A stretch of DNA of 64,000 bases from Lysinibacillus sp. FSL W8-0992 (GTDB taxonomy: Bacteria; Bacillota; Bacilli; Bacillales_A; Planococcaceae). The stretch lies in contig NZ_JBBOZQ010000001.1 in assembly GCF_038008685.1 (NCBI RefSeq), forward strand, positions 4,092,001 through 4,156,000, written 5' to 3'. Shown here in pieces: positions 9,301-19,302 of this stretch (position 1 is its first letter; each line of letters starts with the position of its first letter). A program made the position numbers and the translations under genes. The notes beneath the pieces were generated by a model. That model was not told the origin of the DNA. It searched no databases and was given only the letters and a program-made list of their open reading frames with translations.

Positions 9301-10568
9301 TGTGCAGCTTGCTCCTTTCCTGATAAGAAATAGACCGCTTCTAACTGCACTTGCTTCGCCATTTCAATTACATCTTCTTTCGTTACAGCTCGCCATTTAT
9401 TTGCCCATGCTTCTACAGAGAACTCCTCAGGCAAATCTTTATATTGGTCAAAAATTTCGATTTGACCACGCGCTGAATCAAGAGATTCTTTTAACTGATT
9501 TGTTAACATCGCCTTTGTTTGTTCTAATTCTAAATCAGTGATTTCCCCTGCTTGCATAACAGCAAGTTGCTCTTTAATGAGATTGAGTGCTTTTTCTTCA
9601 TTTTTCGCCTCAATACCTGACACAACGAATAATAAGCCATAGTGTGATGCATATGAGCTAGAGGCATAGTAAGCCAGGCTTTCTTTTTCTCGCACATTCA
9701 TAAATAACTTGGCATGCGGATAACCACCAAAAATACCGTTAAAAATCTGCATTTTTGCAAAATCAGCATCACCAAATCGAACAGGAGTACTAAAACCTAT
9801 ATGCAGCTTACCTTGCTTCATTTCTTGCTGTTCACGGACATAATCATTTTGTGGGTGTTTTTGTGGCGATACAGTTGGAATTTCCTCAGGAATACGGTCC
9901 TTAAATGGTAGAGCCTCTTTTAATTTTGCAACAAGCTCATCTTCATTAATATCACCTGCAACATAAATATCAATTTTGTCCGTCGTTAGCATTGATTCGT
10001 ACGCTGCCAACAGAGATGACGGTGTGATATTTTTAATGTCTTCTACTGTACCATTTGCCGAAATAGAGGCAGGTTCATTTGGACGTAATATTTCTTGCAG
10101 ACGCATTTGTGCAAAACGAGATTTATCGTCAAAAATGGATTCAATACGTTGGATGACCATTTTCTTTTCACGTTCTACAATTGATTCTTTAAATACACCA
10201 TTTTCTAAATTCGGCTCAAAAATTGCCGCATGCATTACACCTAGTACTTCATTTAAGACACTTGTATTAGCCAAATATTGATCGTTTACGGTTTCCATAT
10301 TCATCAATACCGTATGTTCGTTACCACGCTTTGATGTATCAAAATACAATACTGTCCCGTATAGGTCATCTAAAAAACTACGAAATGCGGCAGTTGTTGT
10401 ATATTTTGCATTGCTGTGTTGCAATACATTTGTTAACACCGTACGTTCAGACGCACATTTGGCCGTTAATGCTCTTCTCCATTTAATCGAGAAATTTACT
10501 GTTTTAAATTGGGTCGTTTGTCGGATATGCAAATTGACACCTTTTGCAAAAGGTATTGTTTTAAACAT
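9297..10568 (-). CDS. ymfF: YmfF, M16 family peptidase-like protein (zinc motif lost)
   Basis: 423-residue M16-fold protein. At the place where HxxEH is expected the sequence reads LTNVLQHSNAKY, so the zinc ligands and catalytic glutamate are missing and it is probably a non-catalytic partner of YmfH. The C-terminal half retains the M16 substrate-chamber features (FGGYPHAKLFMNVREKESLAYYASS). The ATG is preceded by AGGAGGG. First gene of the ymfF-ymfH-ymfI-ymfJ unit. Confidence 0.93.
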   Translation of the reverse strand: MFKTIPFAKGVNLHIRQTTQFKTVNFSIKWRRALTAKCASERTVLTNVLQHSNAKYTTTAAFRSFLDDLYGTVLYFDTSKRGNEHTVLMNMETVNDQYLANTSVLNEVLGVMHAAIFEPNLENGVFKESIVEREKKMVIQRIESIFDDKSRFAQMRLQEILRPNEPASISANGTVEDIKNITPSSLLAAYESMLTTDKIDIYVAGDINEDELVAKLKEALPFKDRIPEEIPTVSPQKHPQNDYVREQQEMKQGKLHIGFSTPVRFGDADFAKMQIFNGIFGGYPHAKLFMNVREKESLAYYASSSYASHYGLLFVVSGIEAKNEEKALNLIKEQLAVMQAGEITDLELEQTKAMLTNQLKESLDSARGQIEIFDQYKDLPEEFSVEAWANKWRAVTKEDVIEMAKQVQLEAVYFLSGKEQAAQ

Positions 10569-10706
10569 ATGAAACCCTCCTATCTTTCTTAATATAACAA
10601 TGTACTACAAATACTATACATGTCTATTGTCTATAATTGCAAAAAGAATCCAAAGTATGTATACAGAAAGTGAAAATAAGCTTGTAAATTATTATTTGTA
10701 TAAGGC

Positions 10707-10736
10707 AAAAGACTGGGCTTGATTGCCCAGTCTTTT
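10707..10736. terminator. Terminator after nupQ
   Basis: Perfect 12-bp stem AAAAGACTGGGC with GCCCAGTCTTTT and a 6-base loop, 66 bases after the nupQ stop. The flanking T-runs are short on both strands. Confidence 0.75.
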
Positions 10737-10801
10737 GTTTACTCGCTTCATTTCTTTCGACTCGGTCTAGTAGTTCAACGAATAAACATGCTGTCTTAGA
10801 C

Positions 10802-11761
10802 TTATCGTTTGCCTTTAATATATGGTTGACCACTTGCTTTTGGTGCATTTGCTTTACCAATAAATCCTGCTAACGCAAAAATCGTTAACACGTAAGGTAA
10901 GATTTGTAAATACACTGCTGGGATTTCTTGCACATATGGAATTTGGTTCCCTGCAATACTTAATGTTTGCGCTAAACCAAAGAACAATGCTGCTCCAAGT
11001 GCACCGATTGGATGCCATTTCCCAAAGATCATTGCTGCAAGTGACATGAAACCTTGACCAGCAATCGTTGCGTGTGAAAAGTCATGTGTAATTGTTTGCG
11101 CATAAACCGCACCACCAAGACCACCAAGTGCTCCTGAAATAACTACGGCAATATAACGCATTTTATTAACTTTTACACCCATTGTATCTGCAGCCATTGG
11201 ATGTTCCCCTACTGCACGTAAGCGTAATCCAAATGGTGTTTTATAAATAATAAACCAAGCACCTATTGCCACTGCAAAGGCTAAAATCGATGTGCTATAT
11301 ACATCATGGAATAATAAACGTCCAAAGAACGGAATATCCTGTAAGTATGGAATAGCAAAACGACGAATTGGTTGGTCAATCATATCTGTTTGACCTTTAT
11401 CATAAATCAATTTTACTAAGAATACAGTGACCGCTAAACCAAGTAAGTTAATAGCTACCCCTGATACCGTTTGATCGGCACGGAATGTGATAGATGCTAC
11501 CGCGTGTAGTAAGGAGAAAATCCCCCCTATAATAACAGCTGCAAGCATTGCCACCCAGACTGTTGCGGATCCCAATTGTGTTGCAAACTCTAAATTGACA
11601 AAAATACCAACAAATGCGCCGACAATCATTAAACCTTCTAGCCCGATGTTAACAACACCTGAACGCTCAGAGAATACACCACCGATTGCAGTGAAAATTA
11701 ATGGTGTCGCATATAGGATTGCAGAAGGGATGATGAAATATAACATTTCTAAAAAGGTCAT
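10802..11761 (-). CDS. nupQ: Nucleoside ABC transporter permease, NupQ-like
   Basis: Integral membrane permease of 319 residues of the branched-chain amino acid/BMP-type importer family. It shows about eight to nine hydrophobic helices and the family segment ERSGVVNIGLEGLMI near residue 31. Together with NupP it should form the channel of a guanosine/purine nucleoside importer energised by NupO and fed by NupN. The ATG follows GGAGGGACAATAAC and lies one base after the nupP stop. Substrate is inferred from the B. subtilis NupNOPQ family, not shown by the sequence. Confidence 0.92.
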   Translation of the reverse strand: MTFLEMLYFIIPSAILYATPLIFTAIGGVFSERSGVVNIGLEGLMIVGAFVGIFVNLEFATQLGSATVWVAMLAAVIIGGIFSLLHAVASITFRADQTVSGVAINLLGLAVTVFLVKLIYDKGQTDMIDQPIRRFAIPYLQDIPFFGRLLFHDVYSTSILAFAVAIGAWFIIYKTPFGLRLRAVGEHPMAADTMGVKVNKMRYIAVVISGALGGLGGAVYAQTITHDFSHATIAGQGFMSLAAMIFGKWHPIGALGAALFFGLAQTLSIAGNQIPYVQEIPAVYLQILPYVLTIFALAGFIGKANAPKASGQPYIKGKR

Positions 11762-11762
11762 G

Positions 11763-12809
11763 TTATTGTCCCTCCTTTTTCTTACTTAACTTTTGTAAAC
11801 CTACTCGAATAACGTAACCTGATGCTACAAAGAAGATAATTAAGGCAATAATGATAGACACGATTTCCTCAGGAATCCCTGCAGCATTTGGCATGTTAAG
11901 AGCACCGTATTTTAACGAGCCGAATAACGAAGCCCCGAATACTACGCCAAGTGGTGTATTGGCACCAAGTAAAGCAACGGCAATACCGTCAAAACCAATA
12001 CCTGTGAAGCCAGCTTTAATCGATGCGTTTTGGAATGTACCAAGCGCCTCCATCGCACCACCAAGGCCTGCAAACATACCTGAAATTGTCATTGCTAAAA
12101 TGACATTTTTATTGACACTCATACCAGCATATTCTGCTGCATTATGATTAAAGCCAACTGCTTTTAACTCATAACCACGTGTTGTTTTTTCTAAAATGAA
12201 CCACATTACAACTACCATAAGAAGTGCAATTAGGATCCCATAGTGAAGACTTGAATTGTCTGTAAGCTCTCTTAAAAACGGAGAACGTAATGAAGCCGAT
12301 TCAAGAACACGTTCTGTTTTAAAGCTACCATCTGACAATTTTTTAATAACAGCATTCGCAATATAAAGTGCTGTATAGTTTAACATAATTGTCGCAATTA
12401 CTTCATGGACTTTAAATTTCGCTTTTAAGAAACCTGCAATAAAGGCCCAAAATGCACCAGCTACTGCTGCTGCTAGCAATGCTAACGGTAAGTGAATGAT
12501 TTTTGGTAGTTCAAAAGCATAACCTACCCATGCTGCTGCAAGCCAACCTAAAATTAACTGACCTTCAACACCGATGTTAAATAAACCTGTACGGAAGGCA
12601 AATGCTACCGCTAGACCCGCCAAAATATATGGTGTGATTTGACGAATTGTGTTCCCTATTGAATATGAATCTCCAAAAATACCTGTCCAAAGAGCACTAT
12701 AACCTTGTATTGGATCATAGCCACTGACTACCATTACGATAGCACCTACAATTAAACCGATAATAATAGAGATGATAGGAACGAGTATATTAATGACACG
12801 ATTTGACAT
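11763..12809 (-). CDS. nupP: Nucleoside ABC transporter permease, NupP-like
   Basis: Second permease of the importer, 348 residues, about ten hydrophobic segments, with the family segment FRTGLFNIGVEGQLILG near residue 72. Its ATG overlaps the nupO stop codon by one base (TAATG), indicating translational coupling and equimolar assembly with the ATPase. Confidence 0.92.
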   Translation of the reverse strand: MSNRVINILVPIISIIIGLIVGAIVMVVSGYDPIQGYSALWTGIFGDSYSIGNTIRQITPYILAGLAVAFAFRTGLFNIGVEGQLILGWLAAAWVGYAFELPKIIHLPLALLAAAVAGAFWAFIAGFLKAKFKVHEVIATIMLNYTALYIANAVIKKLSDGSFKTERVLESASLRSPFLRELTDNSSLHYGILIALLMVVVMWFILEKTTRGYELKAVGFNHNAAEYAGMSVNKNVILAMTISGMFAGLGGAMEALGTFQNASIKAGFTGIGFDGIAVALLGANTPLGVVFGASLFGSLKYGALNMPNAAGIPEEIVSIIIALIIFFVASGYVIRVGLQKLSKKKEGQ

Positions 12810-14356
12810 TAGTCGTTCCCCTCCTTCGCTATATTTGTGCTATTTTTTTTACTTTGCCCCGCCATTAATAGACCAAGCTCTTGCTCTGTTGTTTCTTTTG
12901 GATTTAACTCATCCACTATCTGACCATCATAAATAACAGCGATACGGTCTGAAACATTCATTACTTCATCTAGTTCAAAAGAAATTAATAATACGGCTTT
13001 TCCTTTATCACGTTGCTCTATAAGTCGAGAGTGAATAAATTCAATTGCCCCTACGTCAAGTCCACGTGTCGGTAGTGCCGCAATTAATAAGTCCGGATTT
13101 CGGTCAATTTCACGACCAATAATCGCCTTTTGCTGGTTACCACCTGATAAAGCGCGGGCAGGCGTCATTTCGCCATTACCTGTACGTACATCGTATTCTT
13201 TAATAATTTGCTTCGCTTTTTCTGATACTTTTTTATAATCCATTACAATGCCTTTTGCAATTGGCGGTTGGTAATATGTTTGGAGTGCAATATTATGACC
13301 GATTGGGAAGTCGAGTACTAAACCATGCTTATGACGATCTTGCGGGATATGTCCAACACCCTCCTCAGTAATTTTACGAGGTTTCATGTTCGTAACATCT
13401 TTACCGTTAAACTTCACTATTCCGCCTTTTACTTTACGCAAGCCTGTAATTGCCTCGATTAACTCAGATTGTCCATTGCCATCGATACCAGCGATACCAA
13501 CAATTTCACCCTTACGTACAGTGAGGTTAAGGCCTTTTACTTTATTGATATTACGATAGTCAGTTACGACTAAATTCTCAATTGAAAGTACTTCATCAGT
13601 TGGATTTCCATCAATTTTTTCTGTTTTAAACTCTACTTGACGACCAACCATTAATTCAGCTAAATGATTAGGGTTTGTCTCAGTCGTAACAACCGTCCCA
13701 ATCCCTTCACCTTTACGAATAATTGTTACTCGGTCGGAAACATCCATAATTTCTTTCAGCTTATGCGTAATTAATATAATTGATTTACCTTCAGCGATTA
13801 ATCGACGCATAATTTGAATCAGTTCAGTGATTTCTTGTGGCGTTAAAGAAGCAGTCGGTTCATCGAAAATTAGTATTTCTGCACCGCGATAAAGTGTTTT
13901 TAAAATCTCGACACGTTGCTGCATACCAACTGTAATGTCTTCGATTTTTGCATTAGGATCTACATCTAGACCATATTTCTCAGAAAGCGCTTGCACCTTT
14001 TTCGCTGCGTCTTTAATATTGACTACGCCCATCTTAGTAGGTTCAGAACCTAATATAATGTTTTCTGTCACTGTAAAGTTTTCCACCAACATAAAATGTT
14101 GATGCACCATGCCAATCCCCAAATCATTGGCAACGTTTGGGTTTGTAATTTTAACAGCTTTCCCACGAACACGAATTTCTCCACCCTCTGGCTGATACAG
14201 ACCAAAAAGGACGTTCATTAAAGTCGATTTACCAGCACCATTTTCTCCTAGTAGTGCATGGATTTCGCCTTTTTTTAGTTGGAGGGTGATGTTGTTATTC
14301 GCTACGAAATCACCAAATTCTTTGCGGATTCCAAGCATTTCAATCACGTATTCCAA
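12809..14356 (-). CDS. nupO: Nucleoside ABC transporter ATP-binding protein, NupO-like (two ABC domains)
   Basis: Tandem ATPase of 515 residues. The first domain has Walker A GENGAGKST, a signature region GMQQRVEILK and Walker B LIFDEPTASL. The second has a relaxed Walker A-like GIDGNGQSE, signature ALSGGNQQK and a Walker B read as LLIAALPTRGLD, in which the usual acidic residues are replaced; this degeneration is common in this subfamily. The start is taken as the TTG giving MEYVIEMLGIRKEF, six bases after AAGGGAGTG; no ATG has a better site. It is separated from nupN by 410 bp containing a terminator and an unexplained structured element. Confidence 0.93.
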   Translation of the reverse strand: MEYVIEMLGIRKEFGDFVANNNITLQLKKGEIHALLGENGAGKSTLMNVLFGLYQPEGGEIRVRGKAVKITNPNVANDLGIGMVHQHFMLVENFTVTENIILGSEPTKMGVVNIKDAAKKVQALSEKYGLDVDPNAKIEDITVGMQQRVEILKTLYRGAEILIFDEPTASLTPQEITELIQIMRRLIAEGKSIILITHKLKEIMDVSDRVTIIRKGEGIGTVVTTETNPNHLAELMVGRQVEFKTEKIDGNPTDEVLSIENLVVTDYRNINKVKGLNLTVRKGEIVGIAGIDGNGQSELIEAITGLRKVKGGIVKFNGKDVTNMKPRKITEEGVGHIPQDRHKHGLVLDFPIGHNIALQTYYQPPIAKGIVMDYKKVSEKAKQIIKEYDVRTGNGEMTPARALSGGNQQKAIIGREIDRNPDLLIAALPTRGLDVGAIEFIHSRLIEQRDKGKAVLLISFELDEVMNVSDRIAVIYDGQIVDELNPKETTEQELGLLMAGQSKKNSTNIAKEGND

Positions 14357-14493
14357 TATTGTCACTCCCTTATTAGGCAATTTTCTCTAAAATAATTGTA
14401 CTCTAGTGTATTTCTACCTGCCTCTATTGCAATACAGCCCAGCCTAAGGTTTAACTTTATTCAAAAGCGTTGCAATTTCTTTAAATAAAAAAA

Positions 14494-14580
14494 CACCTGT
14501 ATTGAACCTCACCTAAAGGTAAGGCATTTTCTAACAGAAAAATAAATTAATACAGGAAAGGTCATCGTTAGAAACCTTTC
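14494..14580 (-). ncRNA. Candidate structured RNA or attenuator upstream of nupO
   Basis: Read on the minus strand there is first a hairpin GAAAGGT with ACCTTTC. Then comes an outer helix CCTGTATT with AATACAGG enclosing two hairpins (TTTTC with GAAAA; CCTTACC with GGTGAGG, one G-U pair), giving a three-way-junction layout. The 3' side of the outer helix is followed by TG and seven T, so the outer helix could act as a terminator. I could not match it to a riboswitch class I know; conserved purine-riboswitch bases are not seen. Confidence 0.4.
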
Positions 14581-14717
14581 TTCTATTAACTTGGTACCAT
14601 CATTATCTTAAGTTACGATAATATAATAATCTTATTTCAATATGGAAAAATAATATAAAAATAAAATATATCCAAACAGAGTATTACAAATAGTCAAAAT
14701 ATAACGATAGATTGAAA

Positions 14718-14756
14718 AATCATCATAAGGGCAGTTGTAAAGCCCTTATGATGATT
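14718..14756 (-). terminator. Terminator after nupN
   Basis: Perfect 15-bp stem (AATCATCATAAGGGC with its complement), 9-base loop and five T on the minus strand, 10 bases after the nupN stop codon. It probably lets the binding lipoprotein be made in excess over the permease complex. Confidence 0.82.
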
Positions 14757-14766
14757 AAGAGATGAA

Positions 14767-15846
14767 TTATTTTTCCACTTTTTCTGGAACTACGATTTCA
14801 CCGCTAGAAATTTTTTCTTTATATTCGTCAATAACAGCTTGTACGTCTGCTGGAATTGCACCACGAGAGTCAGCAAGTTTAACGCCGTCTTCAGCTAGAC
14901 CGTAGACAACTGTTGTACCACCTGGGAATTCACCATTTTTTGCTTTGTTTGAAATATCTACTACTGCTTCGTTAACACCTTTTAACATAGAAGTTAAAGT
15001 AATGTTTGTTTTATCATCAACTTTACCTTCATCGTATTGGTCAGCATCTACACCGATTACCCATACGTTCGCGTTAGGATCTTTTGCTTTACGTTCTTTA
15101 GCTTCAGAGAATACACCGTTACCAGTTGCACCAGCAGCGTGGAAGATAATATCTACGCCTGAAGAGTACATGCTGTTTGCAGCGATTTTACCAAGATCCG
15201 CTTTGTCAAATGCACCAGTATAGTTGCGTTGAATTTCGATATCAGGGTTAACAGCTTTAGCACCTTCAACGAAACCAGCTTCAAAACGATTGATAACTGG
15301 AATATCTACGCCACCTACAAATCCGATTTTACCTGATTTAGACATTTTAGCAGCAGCTACACCCGCTAAGAATGCGCCTTCTTGCTCTTTGAAAAGAACA
15401 TTTACAACGTTATCAGCTTTTACTTCAGCATCGATTAATGCAAAGTGGTTATCTGCATTGTCAGCTGCAACTGCTTCAACAGCATCTGCCATCATGAAAC
15501 CAATACCGAATACTAAGTTAAAGTCACGACGGATTAAGTTGTTTAAGTTTGTTTCATAGTCAGCGTCAGAAGCTGATTGTAAATAGTCGAAACCACCATC
15601 ACCTTTTGATAGGCTGTGTTCTTTACCATAAGCTTGAACACCTTCCCATGCAGATTGGTTAAATGATTTGTCGTCAACGCCACCTACGTCAGTAACCATC
15701 GCTACTGAGAAAGTTTCCTCAGTGTTTTTGTCTCCTGATGCATTGTCTTTTGCAGGTTTTTCTTCGTCCTTCGCACCACATGCACCTAGAATTGCACTTG
15801 CAGCTAAAACTGAAGATAATACTAAACCAAATTTACGTTTTTTCAT
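14767..15846 (-). CDS. nupN: BMP-family nucleoside-binding lipoprotein, NupN-like
   Basis: Substrate-binding lipoprotein of 359 residues, anchored outside the membrane. The N-terminus has a basic, hydrophobic signal peptide with lipobox LGAC, so Cys23 would be lipidated, followed by an acidic linker. The body is a basic membrane protein (BMP/PnrA) domain with MVTDVGGVDDKSFNQSAWEG and the later FHAAGATGNGVF, typical of purine nucleoside binding. The ATG follows a GGGGGG ribosome-binding site. It is 53 bases downstream of the GntR regulator and upstream of nupOPQ. Confidence 0.94.
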   Translation of the reverse strand: MKKRKFGLVLSSVLAASAILGACGAKDEEKPAKDNASGDKNTEETFSVAMVTDVGGVDDKSFNQSAWEGVQAYGKEHSLSKGDGGFDYLQSASDADYETNLNNLIRRDFNLVFGIGFMMADAVEAVAADNADNHFALIDAEVKADNVVNVLFKEQEGAFLAGVAAAKMSKSGKIGFVGGVDIPVINRFEAGFVEGAKAVNPDIEIQRNYTGAFDKADLGKIAANSMYSSGVDIIFHAAGATGNGVFSEAKERKAKDPNANVWVIGVDADQYDEGKVDDKTNITLTSMLKGVNEAVVDISNKAKNGEFPGGTTVVYGLAEDGVKLADSRGAIPADVQAVIDEYKEKISSGEIVVPEKVEK

Positions 15847-15899
15847 TTTGTTAACCCCCCGAGGTATTGTAATTAGCAGGAAAATAATTTAGAAATGTT

Positions 15900-16628
15900 C
15901 TACACCCGTTTACGTACTACATGGAAGCTGAATTTATCAGCTCGGAAATAATTTTTTGAATACAGCACTACTTGATCATTATCATCATAATGGAGCTGTT
16001 TCAATACTAAAAGAGCAGTTTCACGACCACAATTTAGTATCGGTGATGCTTGTTCATGATACCCTACTGGATCAATATAAGTTACAGCATAGGCAACATG
16101 AATTTTACCCGATTGTTCAAGTGCAGAGAAAAGTGAAACTTCTTTTTTGTCAACAAAGTCAGTAGGCAGGAAGCTTGCTGGTAATTTATCTATACAATAA
16201 ACTACTGGCTCACCGTCCGCTGTTCTGACGCGTTCAATCGTGAGTATTTTATCTTCGCCATCACATTGGAAGCGTTTTAAATCTTCATCAGAAGGGATAT
16301 TCTCCGTTGCCTTTAAAAAACGAGACCCTGGTTCCATACCTGCTGTTTCGATCATAGAAGAAATACTGGATAAATGCTCGATGCCTGAAGTAAACAACGG
16401 CTTAGGATTAACAAAAGTGCCAACCCCATGTCGACGCACAATCACATTTTCCTCTTCCAACAGTCGAAGCGCTTCCCTAAGTGTTGCTCGACTTACCCCT
16501 AGTGATTTCGATAATTCAAACTCTGAAGGAAGTTTTTCATTTTCTTTAAAAACGCCCGTCTCAATGTCAGACTTTAAACGATCAATTACTTGAAGATAGA
16601 GATGACGATGATCTGCTTTTATAGTCAC
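15900..16628 (-). CDS. ymfC: GntR/HutC-type transcriptional regulator (YmfC-like)
   Basis: 242-residue regulator. Residues about 8-70 are a GntR winged helix ([25 protein letters not shown], then [12 protein letters not shown]); the rest is a UTRA ligand-binding domain. The start is a GTG giving MTIKADHRH, placed after GGTGGTGATT; earlier in-frame GTG codons overlap that site. A perfect palindrome 24 bases upstream may be its operator. Being first in line before nupN suggests that it controls nucleoside uptake in response to a small ligand; this is inference from position. Confidence 0.88.
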   Translation of the reverse strand: MTIKADHRHLYLQVIDRLKSDIETGVFKENEKLPSEFELSKSLGVSRATLREALRLLEEENVIVRRHGVGTFVNPKPLFTSGIEHLSSISSMIETAGMEPGSRFLKATENIPSDEDLKRFQCDGEDKILTIERVRTADGEPVVYCIDKLPASFLPTDFVDKKEVSLFSALEQSGKIHVAYAVTYIDPVGYHEQASPILNCGRETALLVLKQLHYDDNDQVVLYSKNYFRADKFSFHVVRKRV

Positions 16629-16651
16629 ATAAATCACCACCAAAATCAGAG

Positions 16652-16665
16652 ATCAGACATCTGAT
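16652..16665. promoter_or_regulatory. Palindromic candidate operator of the GntR regulator
   Basis: ATCAGACATCTGAT has perfect 6-base arms around two bases and lies just upstream of the regulator start, a usual place for GntR autoregulation. No second copy was noticed before nupN. Confidence 0.5.
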
Positions 16666-16802
16666 GTACAACATTCCTACTAATCGTTCATAAATATAAC
16701 ATTTTTGCAGAATGAAATAAACTATTTTAAGCAAAATCAATTATAGAAATCATTTTTTCCTTCTTTTTGTCGCAAACATTTGGACATAAATACTGAAAAA
16801 AA

Positions 16803-16828
16803 TGATTGTTTTTCCTTTTTAAGGAATC
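16803..16828 (-). terminator. Terminator overlapping the spoIIIE stop
   Basis: The stop codon begins an imperfect stem (TGATTCCTT with AAGGA..AATCA, with bulges) followed by seven T on the minus strand. Confidence 0.55.
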
Positions 16829-19121
16829 AATTATCATACTGATGAATAAGCACTTGTCGAGGCTTACTGCCCTCTGGAGGCCCTACAATACCGCGTTGTT
16901 CCATCTGATCGACTATGCGAGCAGCACGAGAATAGCCAATACGGAAACGACGTTGTAACATGGACACCGAAGCTGTCTGCATATTAACAACTAATTGGAC
17001 TGCTTCGTCAAATAATTCATCCGTTTCTTCTAAAACTGTCTCTTCTTCACTCGGAATCATCTCTTCTTGGTACTGTGCTTTTTGTTGTTCTATAACAAAA
17101 TTCACAACCGCTTCAACTTCCTGATCGGATAAAAAAGCACCTTGCACTCGTTTAGGTTTAGAAGCACCAGCAGGTAAAAATAACATATCGCCACGGCCAA
17201 GCAAACGCTCTGCCCCGCCCATATCTAAAATCGTTCTCGAATCAATAGCTGATGATACTGCAAATGCAATTCGTGAAGGGATATTTGCCTTAATAACACC
17301 CGTTAAAACGTCTACACTTGGTCTTTGAGTCGCTAATATTAAATGGATACCCGCCGCACGAGCCATCTGCGCCAAACGCGTAATGGAATCCTCGACGTCA
17401 TTGGAGGCTACCATCATTAAATCTGCTAACTCATCGACAATCACTACAATATACGGCAACTTCGGATGCTTTTCCTCTGTTTGCTCATTTACTTTTTGTA
17501 CATGACCATTGTAGCCTTCAATATTTCGAGTGCCCGTATGTGAAAATAAATCATAGCGTCGTTCCATTTCCGATACTACCTTTTTAAGTGCTTGTGACGC
17601 TTTTCGAGCATCGGTTACAACTGGTGCTAACAGATGAGGAATTCCATTATAGACATTCAATTCCACCATTTTCGGGTCAATCATCATGAGCTTAACTTCA
17701 TGTGGCTTTGTTCGCATTAGTATGGATACCACAATGCCATTTATACACACACTTTTCCCGCTGCCTGTTGAACCCGCTACAAGTAAGTGCGGCATTTTAT
17801 TAAGCTCTGCTAACACGGCTTGTCCAGTAATATCACGGCCTAGTGCTACTTGTAACAACGAATCTGGCTTCGCTCCATCTTTTGATTCTAGCACTTCTCG
17901 CAATGTCACGATTGCTACCTCACTATTAGGAACTTCAATACCAATTGCCGATTTACCAGGAATCGGTGCCTCCATACGAATATCCTTCGCTGCAAGTGCT
18001 AAAGCTAGGTCATCCTGAAGGTTAACAATTTTACTTACTTTTACGCCGATATCTGGCAGTATTTCATATTTCGTAACAGCAGGCCCTAAATGGACTTGCG
18101 TCACTTTAGCCTTTACCCCGAAACTTTGCAAAGTTTGCTCTAACTTTTTCGCATTTGCCTGAATTACGGAATATTCACCACTTTGGTCGTGCTGTGGAGG
18201 CATTTGCAAAAGATTGAATGAGGGAAGTTGATAATCTGCATTTTCAACAGCATCTGCACTTCCAATGTGGACGTCATCAATAAGCTCTCCTTCTTCAATT
18301 TCTACGTGCTCAGCGATTGGCAGTGGTTCTTCACGTTCATGTGATACATTTTGTGTAAAGGCTGAGATAATTGGCTCATGAGAAACTTCCTCTTCCTCAT
18401 GTACTTCATGGGCGTGATCAACAGCTGCAACTTCGTCCGCAGTACTTTCTGCTCTTGAACGACGACTTTTTGCTTTCTTTGGCGCATTTTTTTTCTTTTC
18501 TCGCTGTTTTTTTTGCCATTTCCCAAAAAGCACAGGCATTTTTTCAGCTAAATACGGAACAAGTGCCTTGCCCGTCACTAAAATTAAACCGATAAAGAAA
18601 ATAACCCAAGCAACCACTTTCGCACCTGTCGCTTCAAATAATACGTGAAGACCACTAAATAACAAAGCGCCTACCATTCCACCGCCAAGTGCATCACTGC
18701 GATGAACCACACCTTCCGAATTAATTAAGATTCGCCACGACTCTCTCAGAACCGATTCAGATAATAAGCCACCTGATTTTGATAATTGCTCAAATAAAAT
18801 CCCATGACTAAAAATAGTCAAGCTCATCACAATTAAAAACATTCCTAAAATAAGTCGGTCTTTCATGCTTACTTTTTTCTGCCCAATCATTAATAGCAAT
18901 GCAACAAATATCAGCATAAATGGCACTGCAAAATGTAAATTTCCTAAAAGAAACATGGCAATTGTTTGTAAAATACGTCCAATCATGCCATATTCAAAAA
19001 TCATAATGACCGCAATTGCGATTAAGATGAGCCCAAAAATTTCGTACATGAGTGGATGCATTTCTTTTTTGTCAGATGTTGGTTTTGCTTTTGTTGTTTT
19101 TCTTCTTTTACTACTTGCCAT
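16827..19121 (-). CDS. spoIIIE: DNA translocase SpoIIIE (FtsK/SpoIIIE family)
   Basis: ATP-driven DNA pump that moves the chromosome into the forespore during sporulation and clears DNA trapped in division septa. The 764-residue protein has an N-terminal membrane domain with about four helices (about 25-200), a charged linker, the RecA-like motor with Walker A GSTGSGKS and Walker [11 protein letters not shown], and a C-terminal gamma winged helix ([18 protein letters not shown]) that reads orienting DNA sequences. The start is the ATG giving MASSKRRK after GAAGGTG. Location upstream of ymfC identifies it as SpoIIIE rather than SftA. Confidence 0.95.
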   Translation of the reverse strand: MASSKRRKTTKAKPTSDKKEMHPLMYEIFGLILIAIAVIMIFEYGMIGRILQTIAMFLLGNLHFAVPFMLIFVALLLMIGQKKVSMKDRLILGMFLIVMSLTIFSHGILFEQLSKSGGLLSESVLRESWRILINSEGVVHRSDALGGGMVGALLFSGLHVLFEATGAKVVAWVIFFIGLILVTGKALVPYLAEKMPVLFGKWQKKQREKKKNAPKKAKSRRSRAESTADEVAAVDHAHEVHEEEEVSHEPIISAFTQNVSHEREEPLPIAEHVEIEEGELIDDVHIGSADAVENADYQLPSFNLLQMPPQHDQSGEYSVIQANAKKLEQTLQSFGVKAKVTQVHLGPAVTKYEILPDIGVKVSKIVNLQDDLALALAAKDIRMEAPIPGKSAIGIEVPNSEVAIVTLREVLESKDGAKPDSLLQVALGRDITGQAVLAELNKMPHLLVAGSTGSGKSVCINGIVVSILMRTKPHEVKLMMIDPKMVELNVYNGIPHLLAPVVTDARKASQALKKVVSEMERRYDLFSHTGTRNIEGYNGHVQKVNEQTEEKHPKLPYIVVIVDELADLMMVASNDVEDSITRLAQMARAAGIHLILATQRPSVDVLTGVIKANIPSRIAFAVSSAIDSRTILDMGGAERLLGRGDMLFLPAGASKPKRVQGAFLSDQEVEAVVNFVIEQQKAQYQEEMIPSEEETVLEETDELFDEAVQLVVNMQTASVSMLQRRFRIGYSRAARIVDQMEQRGIVGPPEGSKPRQVLIHQYDN

Positions 19122-19195
19122 CTTTTTCACCTTCTTTTGCAATCCATTCTATATATGTAGCGAATAATATCATGTAGAACCCGATTATTTCAAAA

Positions 19196-19236
19196 AAAGG
19201 ATTTTCCACCGTTTTTTATCGGCTAGAAAATCCTTT
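19196..19236 (-). terminator. Terminator downstream of rnjB
   Basis: Perfect 11-bp stem AAAGGATTTTC with GAAAATCCTTT and a 19-base loop, followed by seven T on the minus strand. It is about 200 bases beyond the rnjB stop. Confidence 0.82.
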
Positions 19237-19302
19237 CTTCTTTCGCTACTTTCCCTTACCTTGCTCTAAAATACAACTCTCGCTTATAGGGCAAGTCCAT
19301 TT

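Larger units (their letters stand above)
14357..14766. other. Intergenic region nupN-nupO (410 bp, no gene seen)
   Basis: Very AT-rich. It holds the nupN terminator (14718-14756), the three-helix element ending in a T-run (14494-14580) and the nupO ribosome-binding site. I found no convincing -35/-10 pair after the nupN terminator, so whether nupOPQ has its own promoter or relies on readthrough is open. Confidence 0.6.

Noticed and set aside
14591-14600. TGGTACC-like sequence upstream of nupO as a possible T-box
   Set aside because: On the minus strand it reads GATGGTACCAAG; the rest of the T-box (AGGGTGGnACCGCG) and a stem I with specifier loop are absent.
16827-19121. SftA (the other FtsK-like translocase) instead of SpoIIIE
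   Set aside because: Four N-terminal membrane helices and the position next to ymfC and rnjB match SpoIIIE; SftA is soluble at its N-terminus.
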